A DNA stretch of 64,000 nucleotides, taken from the NCBI GenBank assembly GCA_900491605.1, contig UESW01004252.1:918112-982111 (forward strand). The letters are read 5' to 3'. The translations under genes were made by a program, and so were the position numbers. This stretch comes from Calamus simplicifolius. Taxonomy: Eukaryota > Streptophyta > Magnoliopsida > Arecales > Arecaceae. Of the stretch, positions 24,101 to 37,800 are shown one piece after another (position 1 is the stretch's first letter; every line of letters starts with the position of its first letter). A model generated the notes under the pieces. The model was not told where the DNA came from. It saw only the letters and a program-made list of their open reading frames with translations, and did not search any database.

Positions 24101-25328
24101 CAACAGAGCTTTTATTAAAATTAAAGGAATATCCTGCTGGTACAAGCCTTGACACTGAAATCAAATTTCTAGAGAAACTTGGAATATAAAATGTCTTTTC
24201 CAAATCCAAAACAAAACCAGAATGTAAAATAAGTCTGCACGTTCCAATTGCTTCCACATGTGAACCCATCTTGTTTCCTGAATAGATGCTTTGTTCACTT
24301 CCCAATGGTTTCCTTTGATTTAGAAAACCCTGCAAGGTATTTGAAACATGGATTGTAGAACCAGAATCAATCCACCATGTGTTATGACATATAACCAAAT
24401 TGGATTCATGACATACGAATGAGGTTAGAGTACCTTTCTTGTCAAGCCAAGCTTTGAATTTGAGACAATCTTTCTTTATATGTCCTTTCTTCTTGCAAAA
24501 GAAGCACTTGGACTCCTTCTTGTCTTCTGTATGGATGGATACTTTACCCTTTCCTTTGCGTTTGGCTTTGGGAGCTTTAGTCTTTCTCTGAGTGACTAAA
24601 TGTGCACTTTCTCCCATTTCTAAAATCAGCCTCCCTTCCTCTTGAACACACATGGTCAGAAGTTCATTAATTGACCATTTGTCCTTATGTGTATTGTAAG
24701 ATATTTTGAAGGGACTATATTGCTGTGGGAGTGAGCTCAAAATAAAGTGCACCAAGAAAGATTCTGACATCTCAACCTCTAGGGATTTCAACTGAGCCGC
24801 AATGTCCCTCATCTTCATGATGTGCTCACGCACACCTCCAACCGTAGTGAGCTTCATTGATGATAACTTTGTCATTAGGGTGCTAGCCATTGCCTTATCT
24901 GAAGACTCAAATTGTGCATCAATAGCCTTCAGAAGTTCCTTGACATTTTTGCACTCAGGAATTGAACCACGTATACTAGCAGAAATTTTAGTACGTATGA
25001 ACATCATACTGAGGCGATTGGACCGTTCCCATCGTTCATACGCAGCAATCTCAGCCTGAGTGCTAGTAGATGTAACTAAATGTGGTTCATCCTTCCTGAT
25101 AGCATAGTCAATATCCATGCACCCTAATTGAAGAAGAATTCTCTCCTTCCATAATTTATAATTATCACCACTTAAATCGGGAATGTCACATTTCATATCA
25201 GAAATATTAACAGGCAAAATAGCTGCATAAAAAATAAAATCATGTTCATGTAATTGAATTTGAGGCATATAACTGATGTCATGTTTTACCAATGTAAACA
25301 TGCAATAACATGAATCAATAACATACAA
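21181..25328 (-). pseudogene. copia gag-pol polyprotein with one frameshift
   Basis: The frame runs left from about 25328 to 22107, then in a second frame from about 22170 to a stop at 21181. Order: gag (DLSGDNYKLWKERILLQLGC), zinc knuckle CFFCKKKGHIKKDC (CX2CX4HX4C), aspartic protease WWIDSGSTIHVS, GAG-pre-integrase HRRLGHISIERI, integrase with Asp-Asp-Glu context (IHTDICSPD, RSDRGGEY, NGVAERRNRTLL), reverse transcriptase (RYKARLVAKGFTQREGIDY; YVDD in the second frame), and RNase H (GYSDSDFAGCVDSRKSTSGF, STMEAEFVA, LYCDNSAA). The frameshift is a one-base loss in a T run near 22172, just before YVDD, so reverse transcriptase is lost unless bypassed. The true gag start is unclear: a splice acceptor TTTATGCAG ends at 25223, and the first in-frame ATGs lie in probable intron. 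Confidence 0.93.
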
Positions 25329-26624
25329 TAACTACCTGTGGGCTAAGTTATTATACTCAAATAGACTCATTAGCTTAATGATGTGACTAACAAATTATAT
25401 TCCTTTCTTAATTCCTGTGGGTAATTAAGAAAATAATTTGTTATCGCATCCTAATTAATTATATTAGTGCAACAAAAATTCCTGTGGGATAAGATTCATT
25501 ACATTAATATAATTAGTCACAATTAATGTCATCTAACCTTATGTGATCTTTGCAACTCAATATATAATTTTGATTAATCAAAGATGCTGTGGCTACTCCT
25601 CAATTAATCAACATCATATTGATCACATGACATTATATGCATATAGATTAACCAATTTAGCATGATTATTAGGTAGTGATCTTAATCAACGTAACATTTC
25701 CAAATCAAGATCCGAGTTAGTCAAATTGGCCAGGCCAGTGAAAGAGAAGTGGGGGTCCCCCCGTTGCTTTCCTTAGGTCAGTCAACGGAACCAATTAAGT
25801 AACCACAATCTCTTTACCTTTCTAGACACCAACTGACCAATCAGACCTTGAAAGGATTTGCACTGTGATTTTTACACTACCACCAAATTCATGCATAGAA
25901 TAAATCTAGTATGCAGAACAGAAGATAACATTTCAATATCTATTTAATGAATTTTAAAATTATCATCTTAAGAAAAAAATTTTGTTAATTAAAACACGTC
26001 CGGCCGTAGCTCATTATTCCCTTGGGCCAGTCTATGCAAAACACCGTAGGCATAGAGACTCAGGAGGCGTATTTTAATACAAAAATTTAAACTCAAGAAA
26101 CAAATGATAAAAATAAATCATGTTACATGATTTAATAAAACATTAAACAGATAATAAATGCATTTAAAATCCAACCAATCCATATTTTAAATCCCGTGAG
26201 AGAACGGAAAGACCATAAGCGAGAAAAACGAAAACCGAAAGTTTTCTCTCCCCTTTTTTAATATTTCACCGATGTGGTTATTGAAGCCACGTTTCCGCTG
26301 CATTTCTCTCCTTTTTTTTCTTTACGTTTCTTTTCTTTTTCTTTCTTTAATGCTATCTCTTTAATACCATAAAAAGAAATCCGGGAAACCTTTAATGCTA
26401 GAAAGAAATCTTTAATAGAAAAGAAAGAAGCCACGTTTTGTTTCCGCAAAATCGGAATCTGAAATAGGTTTAATGGTTTCTGTCAATTCCGTGAACAAAG
26501 ATAAGAACTGATCGAAACCAACCTGAGATCCGAAAAACTAAAAACGGAAAACACGCGGCATTAATTGCTTGAAAAGAGAAACTTAATAGAAATCTTCGCA
26601 AAATAAGGCAGAGGTTTTAACCTC
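25329..26624 (-). other. copia leader, possibly with an intron
   Basis: About 1.3 kb separates the primer-binding site from gag. It is very AT-rich on the gag-proximal side, has three CCTGTGGG repeats (25336, 25414, 25487), and ends in an acceptor-like TTTATGCAG. A donor could not be fixed. Confidence 0.45.
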
Positions 26625-26636
26625 GCTCTGATACCA
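26625..26636 (-). promoter_or_regulatory. copia primer-binding site (tRNA-iMet)
   Basis: The minus strand reads TGGTATCAGAGC, complementary to the 3' end of initiator Met tRNA, two bases from the 5' LTR end. Confidence 0.93.
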
Positions 26637-26638
26637 AA

Positions 26639-27153
26639 TGTTAGACTTAATTTACTTAAACATAATTACCTCCAGCCATTATTATTTAATGGTGGTAAGG
26701 AATCCGATCTTCCTGGTTTTCTTTGGACTGCACGGGAGATCTTCCTTTCTTAACGATCTCGATTGATCTTCCCTTTGATCTTCCCTCTTCCTCTCGATGG
26801 ATCGGTCTTCTAATCAACGAGCTCTCGCATTCAGATGGTGTATGCCTTCATGATTGCTCTTGATCAGGGACTCAATTCCAATGCCTCCGCTTTTAGGTTT
26901 CTCTCTTGAGAACCTTAGGATCTCTCTCGAGAACCTTGTTCTGAAACTTTAGGATCTCTCTCGAGAGAACCGTGTTCTGAAACCTTAGAGAACCTGTTGA
27001 AACCTTAGGATGGGGTCCTTTTTATACCCATTTCCTTCACGCATGCCCCATCAAGCGAGCGTTTAGGTATTAAGGGAGGGGGGCTGTTATCACTTTAATA
27101 AGAGATACGTTTAGTCAATAAAATTAGGACCATTATTAAGATGGGTTACTACA
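26639..27153 (-). repeat. copia 5' LTR
   Basis: Right LTR copy, the promoter-bearing one for the minus-strand element. It has the same ends as the left copy and is followed by the TTGTG duplication. Confidence 0.95.
27017..27029 (-). promoter_or_regulatory. TATA box in copia 5' LTR
   Basis: The minus strand reads GGGTATAAAAAGG, mid-LTR, in the position expected for the element promoter. Confidence 0.7.
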
Positions 27154-27858
27154 TTGTGGGCATCAGTCATTTTTCTAATATTATTCTTCCAAGGTCCCAA
27201 AGCTTCGTCACACTGTTAACCATGATACAACAATCTTAGCTTTTGCATATGGACACTATTCCATGTCAATTCTTATAGGATTATCTTGGCTACTCTATTT
27301 TGCCACTGCGTAGTACTACTATCTAGTCTATGGACGTGAAGCGGGTGGATTTTCCACACACCAAGAACTAAGAAAAATAAATGGTGCATACCTTTACAAA
27401 GTTACTTCCCTTGCAAACACACAGTTATTGCACTTCATTCAGGTAAATTTTGGGGGGTTATTGTGAGAAGAATTCACTTTATTCAGATAAATGTTGGCAG
27501 GGTTATGGTGAAAAGAATTGAAAACATTAGAGGTTACAATGCTTGTATAAATGCTTCTACAATGGTTGTCTTGTTTTACTCTTTCATATAAATACTGCGG
27601 TGTTTACAACTGCAGGCTTTCCAAGTTGCATAATTGGTTGTCATGGTCATTATATCTGCTACACATTCTCAATTAAACTTTAATTTGAATGATCAAAATT
27701 GCTTTAAAAAATTAACTCAATATTAAATATTATTAATATAAATTTAATTTAAAATTTTAATTATATTATTTTAATTATCAAAGAAATCAGCAAACCTTTT
27801 TTCCTTAAAAAAATAATCTAGAAACTGGTTTCACTCTATTGGGGAGAAGGATAGTGAG

Positions 27859-27863
<5 letters not shown>

Positions 27864-27897
<34 letters not shown>
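27864..27897. repeat. (CT)n microsatellite
   Basis: About 17 CT units. Confidence 0.97.
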
Positions 27898-27900
<3 letters not shown>

Positions 27901-27944
27901 GACCAAAAGAAAGAGGAGGACCCGGTGGCAATGAAAAAAGTCGC

Positions 27945-27948
<4 letters not shown>

Positions 27949-27998
<50 letters not shown>
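27949..27998. repeat. (AT)n microsatellite
   Basis: About 25 AT units. Confidence 0.97.
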
Positions 27999-28001
<3 letters not shown>

Positions 28002-29239
28002 CAGCTAAATGTGCTAAGTAACCAGACTTGATTTGGACCAATGATTTACACCAAGAATAGTATCCAACCCATTATTTAGTATCAATATATGCAGATTATT
28101 AATAAAAAATAAATTTTATTATACAAAAGAGCACTACAATAACTTTTTTTAACTTAAAAAATAATGTATTCTTAACCAATATTATGGAATCTATTTATAT
28201 TGCACTTACTTATGGTGAAACTATGAACTTCTTCAATATCACGTGATTGAACTTCATAATCATAGTGATTCATCAACTTAGGATTTTGAATGTTATCTTC
28301 TTGGCAGGTATGATTATATTTACTTAACTCTAACTGCTAGGCATTGATCTATATGATTTTTAAAAAAAAATTAATTTTTTTAATAAATTATGAAATCCTT
28401 GCACATAAGAAACTGTCCTTCCTTCGTTCTAATATTTGCTGAACTTAAATTGCCACTTATAATTCTTTCTAGTTTTTAGCCCTCCAGTTGCATTAATTTC
28501 TAACTTCTAGCCCTCGTAACCCTTTTCAAATGTGGCATATGAAGTCATATGACCTGATAATGTATTATATCTAATTTAGCTTGTCATTTATTTTAATAAA
28601 TTTAGAGAAGATAAATGCACTCGAATTAAGTTAAAACTACATTAGGTCGTGCTATTTATTTTTCTTATATTCACACATAATCATGTTACTTTTAGACTTT
28701 TAAATATGAATTTATTTAAATTCTAGGTTTAGTTTTGAAATTCAAATCTATATACATATTGGGCTTATTTTTCTAATAAAATGCTATATGGTCTCTCTAC
28801 ATTAGCAAGTTATCAGCCTTCACCACCAATTCAAATCTTTCTCCATTGAAGCATAGATTAATAACATAATCTTTTCACATAATATATCGACAAAGTATCA
28901 CTATATCATAATAATTGTTTATTGGATTCGGTGCATCATACACCATATGGATTCTTGAAAGAATAAAAATGCAACTATATAATATTAGATTGAAGAAATG
29001 CTTGTCTTTGTTGATTTTTATAAAATAAAAAATTTATTATCAAACATATTCAAAAGCATCAGAAGCTTTCCTTTAATCATTCTCCACTTCGATTGTTGGG
29101 TATAAACTCTTGAAAGGCGACAAGGGTATGTTCTTATGGATTTTGAAGCTGTCAAATATTTCACTTGCAGAAAATTTATGAAAAATTTCTGTGTGATTGT
29201 GATACTCAAATTAAATTTCACATTGGATAAAAAAAATAT

Positions 29240-31010
29240 TTTTTTATATCAAATCACCGTAGGTTATGATGAACAATCACAAGTATTGATAACGAGCAGC
29301 ATTTACGACGTTATTGTGAGATATTATCAAGGTTACATTATCTTTATAGATTTTAAATCATAAGGTTCTCTTTAGACTGGAACGAGAAAAGGAAAGAGTT
29401 AAGGATGCTTCTATGTCATCGCCACCAATGAAGGTGCCAAAAACGAGTGTGGAGGAGTCTAATAAGAATTCCAGGATAAATGAAGCAAATGGCAGCCGAT
29501 TGGAAGGCGAGCAAAAGAGTACCGAATCAAATATCTGGATCAAGTCTTCCTTCTCAGATGGGAAAAAAGTATGGAATAAAATAAACTTGGACTAGACGTA
29601 CCTTGGAATAAAGTGTGAACAAATAAATGCTTTATAAGCCTTGCAGTTGAATAAAGATGGTGAGTAAAGTGTCAAAAGATATGCGTTCTTACCGATGGGC
29701 CTTGGATTGAGTAAAGGGTTTGCGTGAGGATATATTCTCAAATGGAAAAAGATTTTGTACCGCATCTGATGCATCAATTTTTTATGAGCTATACCATTCT
29801 TTTTATTGGTCCACATATGCACGACACCTATTAAAAAATGTTAGATAGCTTTACGACATTCCGAGGAAAAAATTTACGATACTCCAGTTTTAAACTTACA
29901 TTATCATAGTTATAAAATTAAGACGAAAGCAAAAAAATTATATAAAATTACGACATTTTTTAGAAAATGTGTCTGTATATATTAAAAAAAATCTGAACGA
30001 GTATAAATACACGTCACGTCAAAATTAAGATAAAGTAAAAAAAACTTATGATACTCTAGTTTTAAACGACATCGTAAGAAAGCAAAAAAAACTTACGATA
30101 CCCTAGTTTAAGTTTACAAAACCGAAGTTATAAAATTACAACACATGCTGAACGGGTATTAATGAATAGTTTTTTGGAATTTGTGTATAGATATTTTTTT
30201 GAACGGATGTCAAGTTAACTAGGGTGTCAGTAAGTTTAAAACTAGGACATCTTAATTTTTTTTTGCTTTCTATATGAGTGTCTTAATTTTATAACTACGG
30301 TGTTGTAAATTTAAAACTGGGGTGTGTAATTTTTTTTTTGCTTTCTCAATGAGTGTTTAACTTTATAACTACGATATTATAAAGTATCTTAATATTTTTT
30401 AATGGATATTGATCAATAAGAATGAATGGTATAGCCCACGTAAGATGCATCGAAGACACAAAGACTTTTCCTTTTTCAGATGTTGGAATTGAGTAAAGAG
30501 GCGCTTTCCTGGACGGATGACCTTGAAACAGAATAAAGATATCGAGTGAGGATACACGTTACTTGATTTGCATTGGAATGGAGTAAAGATATGATTTTTT
30601 TTTTTTTTTTTTGGGGCAGATCAACAAAATCCACGTAATGAAACCAAAGATATATACGCTCTTAGATTTTCATTGGGATTGAATAGAGTTCTGCTATTAT
30701 TATCCTATCCCGAAAGAAACGCCAAGCCTTTTCCGATCATGAGACAAGCTCGGTAAACGGATGGTATAATTACTCTTATAAAATAGGAGCCCCGACCTCT
30801 CCATTTGCTCCCGTTCAGTCTTGGCAGCAGGCGTTGTTATCCTCTAGGAGACAAATGATAAAATTATTCTTATATATCATTAAACAATAAAAAAAGAATA
30901 AATTAAAAAAAAGTTATCTAATATAATGGATGAGAGATGTTTTTATCTTACAAGGATAATTCAATAGAATTATCATAAATGTTATCTTCAATGTCATATT
31001 ATCACTACTT
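29240..31010 (+). repeat. duplicated host block B (LINE-free copy)
   Basis: Second copy of the sequence that flanks the LINE in block A. It includes the VGYDEQSQVL-type relic (to a stop at about 29363), the uninterrupted AAATGGCAGCCGAT site at 29491-29504, the repeated GAATAAAGAT / GAGTAAAG phrases, and AATATAATGGATGAGAG near 30917. A fold-back element at 29768-30451 interrupts this copy. Extra sequence between about 29390 and 29490 is absent from block A. Confidence 0.65.
29768..30451. mobile_element. fold-back/MITE-like element
   Basis: About 684 bp bounded by GATGCATC on both sides. The ends are inverted: the left reads GAGCTATACCATTCTTTTTA, and the right contains the complement TAAGAATGAATGGTATAGCC. 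Longer inner arms with TTTTAAACTTA / TAAGTTTAAAA and GTTATAAAATTAAGAC / GTCTTAATTTTATAAC are also inverted. It is noncoding and sits inside block B. The transposase family is not clear and no target duplication was fixed. Confidence 0.65.
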
Positions 31011-34000
31011 CTATTTAATACATATTGTAGACTCCGCTCCTTTTCAAATTACTTTGAATATATGCTCCGAGATGGCTGAAAATCATGAGCAGAAACTAAT
31101 CGAATAAAAATATTAAAAAATAATATAAAAATTAATTTTAGACCATCAAAACTAAACTCGTATGAAAATAATACAATCCATATGTCCAATAATATTAACT
31201 ATTTTTAAAATTATTTTTTCAATTTGAAAGAATAAATCAATTTTTTGAAAGTTAAAACATAGGTGTTTCAATATATATCCTAATTCATAATAAAATCTTA
31301 ATTAAAAAAAAAAGTCTTCGATTGAATTAGACAAGACCGTCACAAGTAATAGTTAAGTTCTCAGACTTGGATAGAAAATGGTATGATTTCAAGTTGAGTT
31401 AGGCCTATCCCAGGATGACTTCATGCAGTCAATCTTTTGATCATGGAGTTTCCTTCATGAGGCTCCAGTTGCACATCAAACCCTTCTCTTGTATCACTCC
31501 CACTCCATCCTATAGGATTGTAACATGAAACCAAGAATATATGGATGCAAGATTCAGCTAGCAACCCCCATCACAGATCTTGATCACCTAAAATCTATAT
31601 ACAAACATAAATGAAAAAGAAAAATGACACTATCAAGTGGACATACTTTAAACTCTTCAAGATAAATTATAGCTAATTGTTGTAACTTCTTTTATTAAGC
31701 TAATAAGTAATTGTTGAACACACAACTATTTTTATGTATATTAGAAAGTAAGTTCAAACTTTTGCTTAAATCTGATAATTATTGAATTGACTTTCTAACA
31801 ATTTATAAGATTTTTTTTTTTGGCCTATGATGATTGGCATACTAGGCCTATATTAATTTTAACCTTTCTAACTTTCTTAAATAAAATGTTAAAAGCAATT
31901 TTTAATGACTCCCTAGGCCAGTTTGAGAACTCATTATTTAGTCCTTTTTGTAATGATAAGCCCATGAATGACACTTAGTGGAATAAATGTTCCATGAAAA
32001 TTTATGAGAAAATTTTAAAAGTGATTGTACTTGGATAAAGAAATATATAGAAAATAATTAAAATAATAAAGGACATAGAAAAATAAAAGGAGCTGACATG
32101 GAAAAGATGAAAGTTAACTTTGAATTTCTTTCTCAAAGCATTGCTTTTCTTTTTAAATCACAAGTAAGGTATATGATCCCTTTATTTTTTAATTATATTA
32201 ATCTTTTTCTTCAGTTAGAAGTAAGAATCAATCAAGCTATAAATAATAAGAGAGTAGCATAGTTTTGATATCAACGAAGAGTTTTAAAACTTTATATATC
32301 TTTTGGTGCTTGGTTATCTATCTCCCTTCTTCTGACAAGGAGTGAAAGTTTAGTTGGTATGTTTCATTATATTAATTTTTTTATTTATTATATAATTTAT
32401 GTTTCAATATCAGTTACAAGTTACAGGTTTAGAATTATGACAAAGATATATCTGCCTTACTTCTTGCACAAATGATTATGATAAATTTTTTTGAATAGAC
32501 CAAAAAAAGTTGAAATTAGATACTTATGCGAAGTACATATTATATTTAATTTTTCTTTATTTATTAGCATCATATTTTGATTAACAAATGGTTATTCATT
32601 TTTATTTTAAGATTGATGTATATCATGAAAAGTCATATATTTGATCCATGAATTGTCTATGTATTATTCATATATTAATTTAAAAAATATTTTTCTTATT
32701 GTACAACATAATCTTTGCATCATGTTTTAAAATAAAACCTATATAATGGATCCAAGGGTGCCTAATTAAATTCTTCTTCATCTAAATTTATAAAATTTAA
32801 TTTTTTATAAGTTAAATCTTAATGAAGAGCATATATCTAATTTATCTTTTGGTAGAAATAATTTAAAGGAATTTTTTGAATAATCTAGTAGAAGGGTCTC
32901 TATTTAGATACTTAATCATGCAAAATAGCTATTATATTTATTTTGTTCTTTCATTGCTGTCATATTTTGAATACATAATAGAGTTCTTTTTTTATATGAA
33001 GATTAATGTTTAATATCAGAAGCAATAACCTTGATCCATGACTTTTATATACATTATGCATTTTTATATGCTTAACATGAGAAACAATAATTAGAACATT
33101 ACAAAATGGTAGTATTTTTCATTGTTCATCCAATTTATGCCTTTTAAAATTCAAATCTTTATTACAATTTCAAATATGATATTTTATTTCATGAACGATA
33201 TGTTATTCAAGGAAGATAATTATTTATACATATATACATATGCATGCACATATACATGCATGCATGTTTATATATGTGTGTGTTTTTATGTGTACTTATA
33301 TCCAAGTAACATTTAATTAGAACATTACTAAATATTACTTAATATTTTTCAATGTTCATCCAATTTACAACTTTCAATAAATCTTTATTATAATTTTTAA
33401 TATGATTTTACTTTTCATGAAAAATGATAATCAAGCAATAGAATTAATTATCTTTATGATAGCAAAGAATGGTAGTTATTTTCATTGTATTAATAGCAGC
33501 AATTTTAGAAAGATCAACCTTGAGAGCTATTGGCATTATTCAAACCTTAATTTATATTTTTGAAATGTGACCTCCATGTTCTATTAGAAATATGAGGTTC
33601 TAAACTTTACACCTTGACTAACATCTTTACAATCGTTAATAATTATTATATTCTTTAACTTGTCCTAGAATAAAGTATTAATCATATTTTATGTTTTGCC
33701 TTAAAATCCTTGTTAGAGCCGTAGTGGTTTATTTATTTATCTTTATGCTATTAAAGATGTGATTCACTGGGTCATCAATAACTGATCATATATTAGGAAT
33801 TAAATATTATATGATATTAACTTAATGAAATCCATATTCACAAACTACTATTTCTAATTAGTTAATGTTGTCAATATCTGGAATGTATATAGCATTAAGG
33901 TGAGTTTGTATTCATTTTGAGTATATTAATTCCCCACCTATGTTAATTCAAAGAGCATGTGATAGTGTAATATATAACCATGCTTGATAGTTAAGCTGGA

Positions 34001-34870
34001 TTATTTTTAAAAAATGAATATAAGAAATGATGAGACTCAATTTGTTTGTATAAATCATAAAAAACAGCGTTAATTTTTAATGAGGTTTCTTTAATGCCAA
34101 TATTATCTATAATGAAACCCTCTCAAAACATTAGTTGACTGAATAAAAATATAAAAATCCATTTAAGGAATCATTATCTTGATTAAGATAGAAATTTGGC
34201 CGTTTTTAAAGGTTTCTATGCTTAAGCCAAGCTCAGCTTCTCCTTAAAATAGTAAGCCTTGTAATGTTGCTAGTAATTATTAAAATAATAAAATCATTAA
34301 TTTATCATCAAATGCCTAATTACCAATGTATGCCTTAAGGAATAGGGGTGCCCTTGTTTCAACTATCGATGCATAGGAAAGCAAAGTTCAGTTATATGAT
34401 GTGTTGAATTTTTAACTTCTTAAATGAATGATTGCAAAAAAATGCAGTTGACTAGGGGTTGCACTCCTTTTCTCATTGGAGGGATGCAATTTTTTAGATT
34501 TGATATGGATGACTATTTCATCGTTATGAACCAATTGGCATTTTTTTTATTACTTGTGAAAGTAAAATTATATAATAGAAAAGATTGAATATCTTTTTTT
34601 TTTTTTTGCTTCTTAAATATATGATAAATAACTCATCTAATTTCTCACCAAAAACTGAAATTGAGATGCAATATAACTCCTAAGAATTGCATCAGCTTCT
34701 TGTAATACTTTAGTTAATTAAGATATGATGTTTTAGTAATTAATAGATTTTAAGATAGGTTTTATCTTTATGTTTAAAGAAGCTCACTATAAACTACATT
34801 TCAGACGTGCTGGAGAATTTGTTTGGAGACTCTTCTTTAACAGCAACGAAAGCCTCTACCTCGTGGACCT
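31011..34870. other. long AT-rich stretch, no gene seen
   Basis: About 3.9 kb of AT-rich DNA upstream of the NLR-like locus. Alternating TA/CA sequence occurs at about 33220-33290. No ORF above 65 codons looks real. The last 70 bases before 34871 would be the NLR 5' UTR. Confidence 0.5.
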
Positions 34871-37800
34871 ATGGGTTTGGTGGAAGAGGTGAATGCTGCG
34901 GAATCCGCGCTAACTTATGTAATAAAATCGATACTCAAGGAAAATATGAATGCTAAAACTATTTGGATCATTGGGGAAGAGGCCCTACTGCGACAGCTGA
35001 CATGGGTCACAAAGTTGGCTCTAATACAGATGGCTGAAGAGGAGAATGCTCCATTTGGTCCTGTAATACAGCTGCATTGTCCTTCTTTAAGCAGTAATAA
35101 TGGCAAGAGAATTAGCTGGCGAAAAGTTGCTATGGCTATTGCAGATGAGGTTGGGAAACAGGTCAACACATATGATGCCATGCCTAGGATACCGGCAAAG
35201 GAGGTGGAAGAGGATTTGGATGAGGAGGAGGAGGAGGGGAGGCGGGTGATAACTCCATTGACGGAGTGGACCTATACGAATTTGGTGAGAAAGAAATACC
35301 TATTGGTATTAATAAATCTTCTTCATCCCATGACACCGAGCGAGTTCGAAAGCGTGGGCCTTCCACTACCAAACCCATTTAGTGACAACAGGCGGTTGAT
35401 CTCCACTCCCTCAGGTGACATCTGCGATAAGAGTAGGTTCCCAAACAACCTCGTCTTGGATACTACTGGACTTAGTGAAGGGATTTGTCAAGACCTCTTT
35501 TTCTTAGAGCTCCATGATGTCGCTTCTTCCTTTTCTCTCAAAACCCTTGACCGCAGAGATACTCATGATAACAACCAACTTGATGATGATAAGGAAATAT
35601 TGTATTTTATGACATTCGATTGCTTACAATATTACTTGCTATTCTTAGATGTTGAAGGTCTACATGATGATGGCAAGCAAGAGGAGAATGTGCAAGCTTA
35701 CGGCCTCCAACAAGAAGAGTTGGTAAGATACTGGGTGGCGGATGGGCTTATCACCAGAAAGATGATGCAACAGTCATCTCAAGAGGAAGAGAAGGAGAAA
35801 GATGATGCAATATCCTTATTTAGCACTGCGAAGGCCCTACTAAAAGAGCTTTTGGCTCGGTCCTTGCTACAATGCTATGCCTCTCCCAGCCTCAATGTTA
35901 CTACAACAGCAACAAACTTAGAAAAATTTCGTCGCCCACACATTACAAGAAGATGGAAAATTTTAAAAGACCATCTACATGCCCGAGAAGAGTGGCAAAA
36001 CTACAACTGGGTCTCTTTCAATTACAATCGAGGCAAGGCTTTTAGTAGAGGAGGAGACTCAAATATCCTCACTACCCTGATCCTCAGGGGCTGCTCGCAG
36101 TTTGGCTTCTTCCCTGATGATTGGATCCAGAGCATGCCCCAACTTCGAGTCCTCGATCTCTCCTATACTCCCTTGACATCACTGCCCTCTTCGTTGTCTC
36201 TTCTCACCAATCTCAGATTGCTGTCCTTGAAGGGCTGCCAACACCTTAGCTCTCTCTCACCTCTCCCTCCCTCCACATCATCATCGTCTTCTCCTCTTCT
36301 TTTACCATCTCCATTACAAGACCTAGAAAGCTGGAAGCATTGGATTTGAATGGAACCCCTTTGGTCGACATTCCTGATGAGGTGGGCGCACGGAAGCATT
36401 GCCTCCGATACCTCGACCTCTCCTGTCCAAAAATAAAATTTCTTTCTTCCTCTTTGTTCTCCCACATGTTATGTTTGGAGGAGCTCTTGCTTAATCATTG
36501 CAATGCTCTAGCAGATCCACTGCCCTCTTTGAAGGGAATGACGAATCTTCAAGTGCTCTGTCTCAACGGAAGTCAAATCACAACCCTTGCAGATGTGGCC
36601 TTTGAGCACCTACAGCGGCTTCGACTTCTTGACCTCTCTAATAATCACCACCTGATATCATTGCCACAATCTCTCTCTAGAGCACAAGGTCTTGAGGAGA
36701 TCCGCCTTCAAGATTGCATGAACTTGGGGGATGTTAAAGCCATTGGTGGGGCCAAGCTCAGAATTTTCCACCTCTCTGGTAACAATTGCCTGACATCGTT
36801 GCTGGAGTCACTCTTAAAGGCACCAAGCCTTGAGGAGATCCGACTCCAAGATTGCAGGGCCTTGAAGGAGATAAATATGTCTGGCAGCAGTAGCCTCAAG
36901 CACTTCTCCCTCTCTGGGTCACCAATTGTTAAATTGGTCTCCCTGCGAGCATGCCAGCAACTGGAGACCATAGACTTGAATGATCTTCCAGACCTCCAGA
37001 TGCTTGATCTTTCAGCAACTGGGCTCAAAAAAATTCCAGCCGAGATCCTCAATCTACCTAAGTTGAGGCGTTTGGATCTTTTTGGCGTTACGAGCTTAAG
37101 AAGTTTTCCTTGGAATGAAATACAACAGCTCCCTAATGAGTTCTACCTAGATCAGTGCAGCCGTGATGGTGACGGCACCACCCTTGATGACATCCACGAA
37201 TCCATCAAACAGCATGGAGATGGAGAACCTAGCAAAGTTCACATTCGTGTTGGTGATTCAAGGTTATTCCGCACCTTGGACGCCGATGCTGCAGAGCAGG
37301 TGATAAAGAAACGATCATTTTATGTTTGTGTTTCTCCTTGTAGCGAAGCAATAGCATCACAACTCGTTGTCATCAGCTAAGCCAGAAGGTCTGGGATTCA
37401 ACCCTTTTCAACGATGTGGATGCAAAGATCACAACTGCCAAGCGTGCCGCAGCAGAGCTTCTTCTTCTTCGTCCACACTGCCTTGACAAGCATGTGGAAA
37501 TAAAAAATGTCAGACGAACACCGACCGAGCTTCGAAGTCTTCTCCGCTTCGCGGAGTCCTTGTTCTTGGACGGCAATATGTTTGACGTAACCATAACAGC
37601 CCTGCAAGATGCCTTGCCTGAGTTAAAAGAGTGCCAGGTCATGCGGTGCCATAACATGAAGGGCATCTTTAGCCCGGATGCTCCACCACAACATTTGAAC
37701 CCTATTTTGGAGAAGTTGTGGGTGTCCGACCTCAGAAGTCTCGCCGAGGTTTGCTCCATAGGCTATCAATATTATTTCCAGGCAGATTTTTTGAAGCTAA

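Larger units (their letters stand above)
20374..27153 (-). mobile_element. Ty1/copia LTR retrotransposon, nearly intact
   Basis: Two LTRs of 514 and 515 bp enclose a gag-pol read on the minus strand, and TTGTG is duplicated directly outside (20369-20373 and 27154-27158). LTR ends are TGTTAG...CTACA. The primer-binding site beside the right (5') LTR reads TGGTATCAGAGC, the usual initiator-Met site. A purine-rich tract (CCAAGTGGGAGAA on the minus strand) abuts the left (3') LTR. LTR copies differ by a few substitutions and small indels, so the insertion is fairly recent. One frameshift in pol is the main lesion seen. Total length is 6,780 bp. Confidence 0.96.
27159..29239. other. AT-rich DNA, no gene seen
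   Basis: Host sequence right of the copia element. It contains two microsatellites and no supported gene. Confidence 0.5.
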
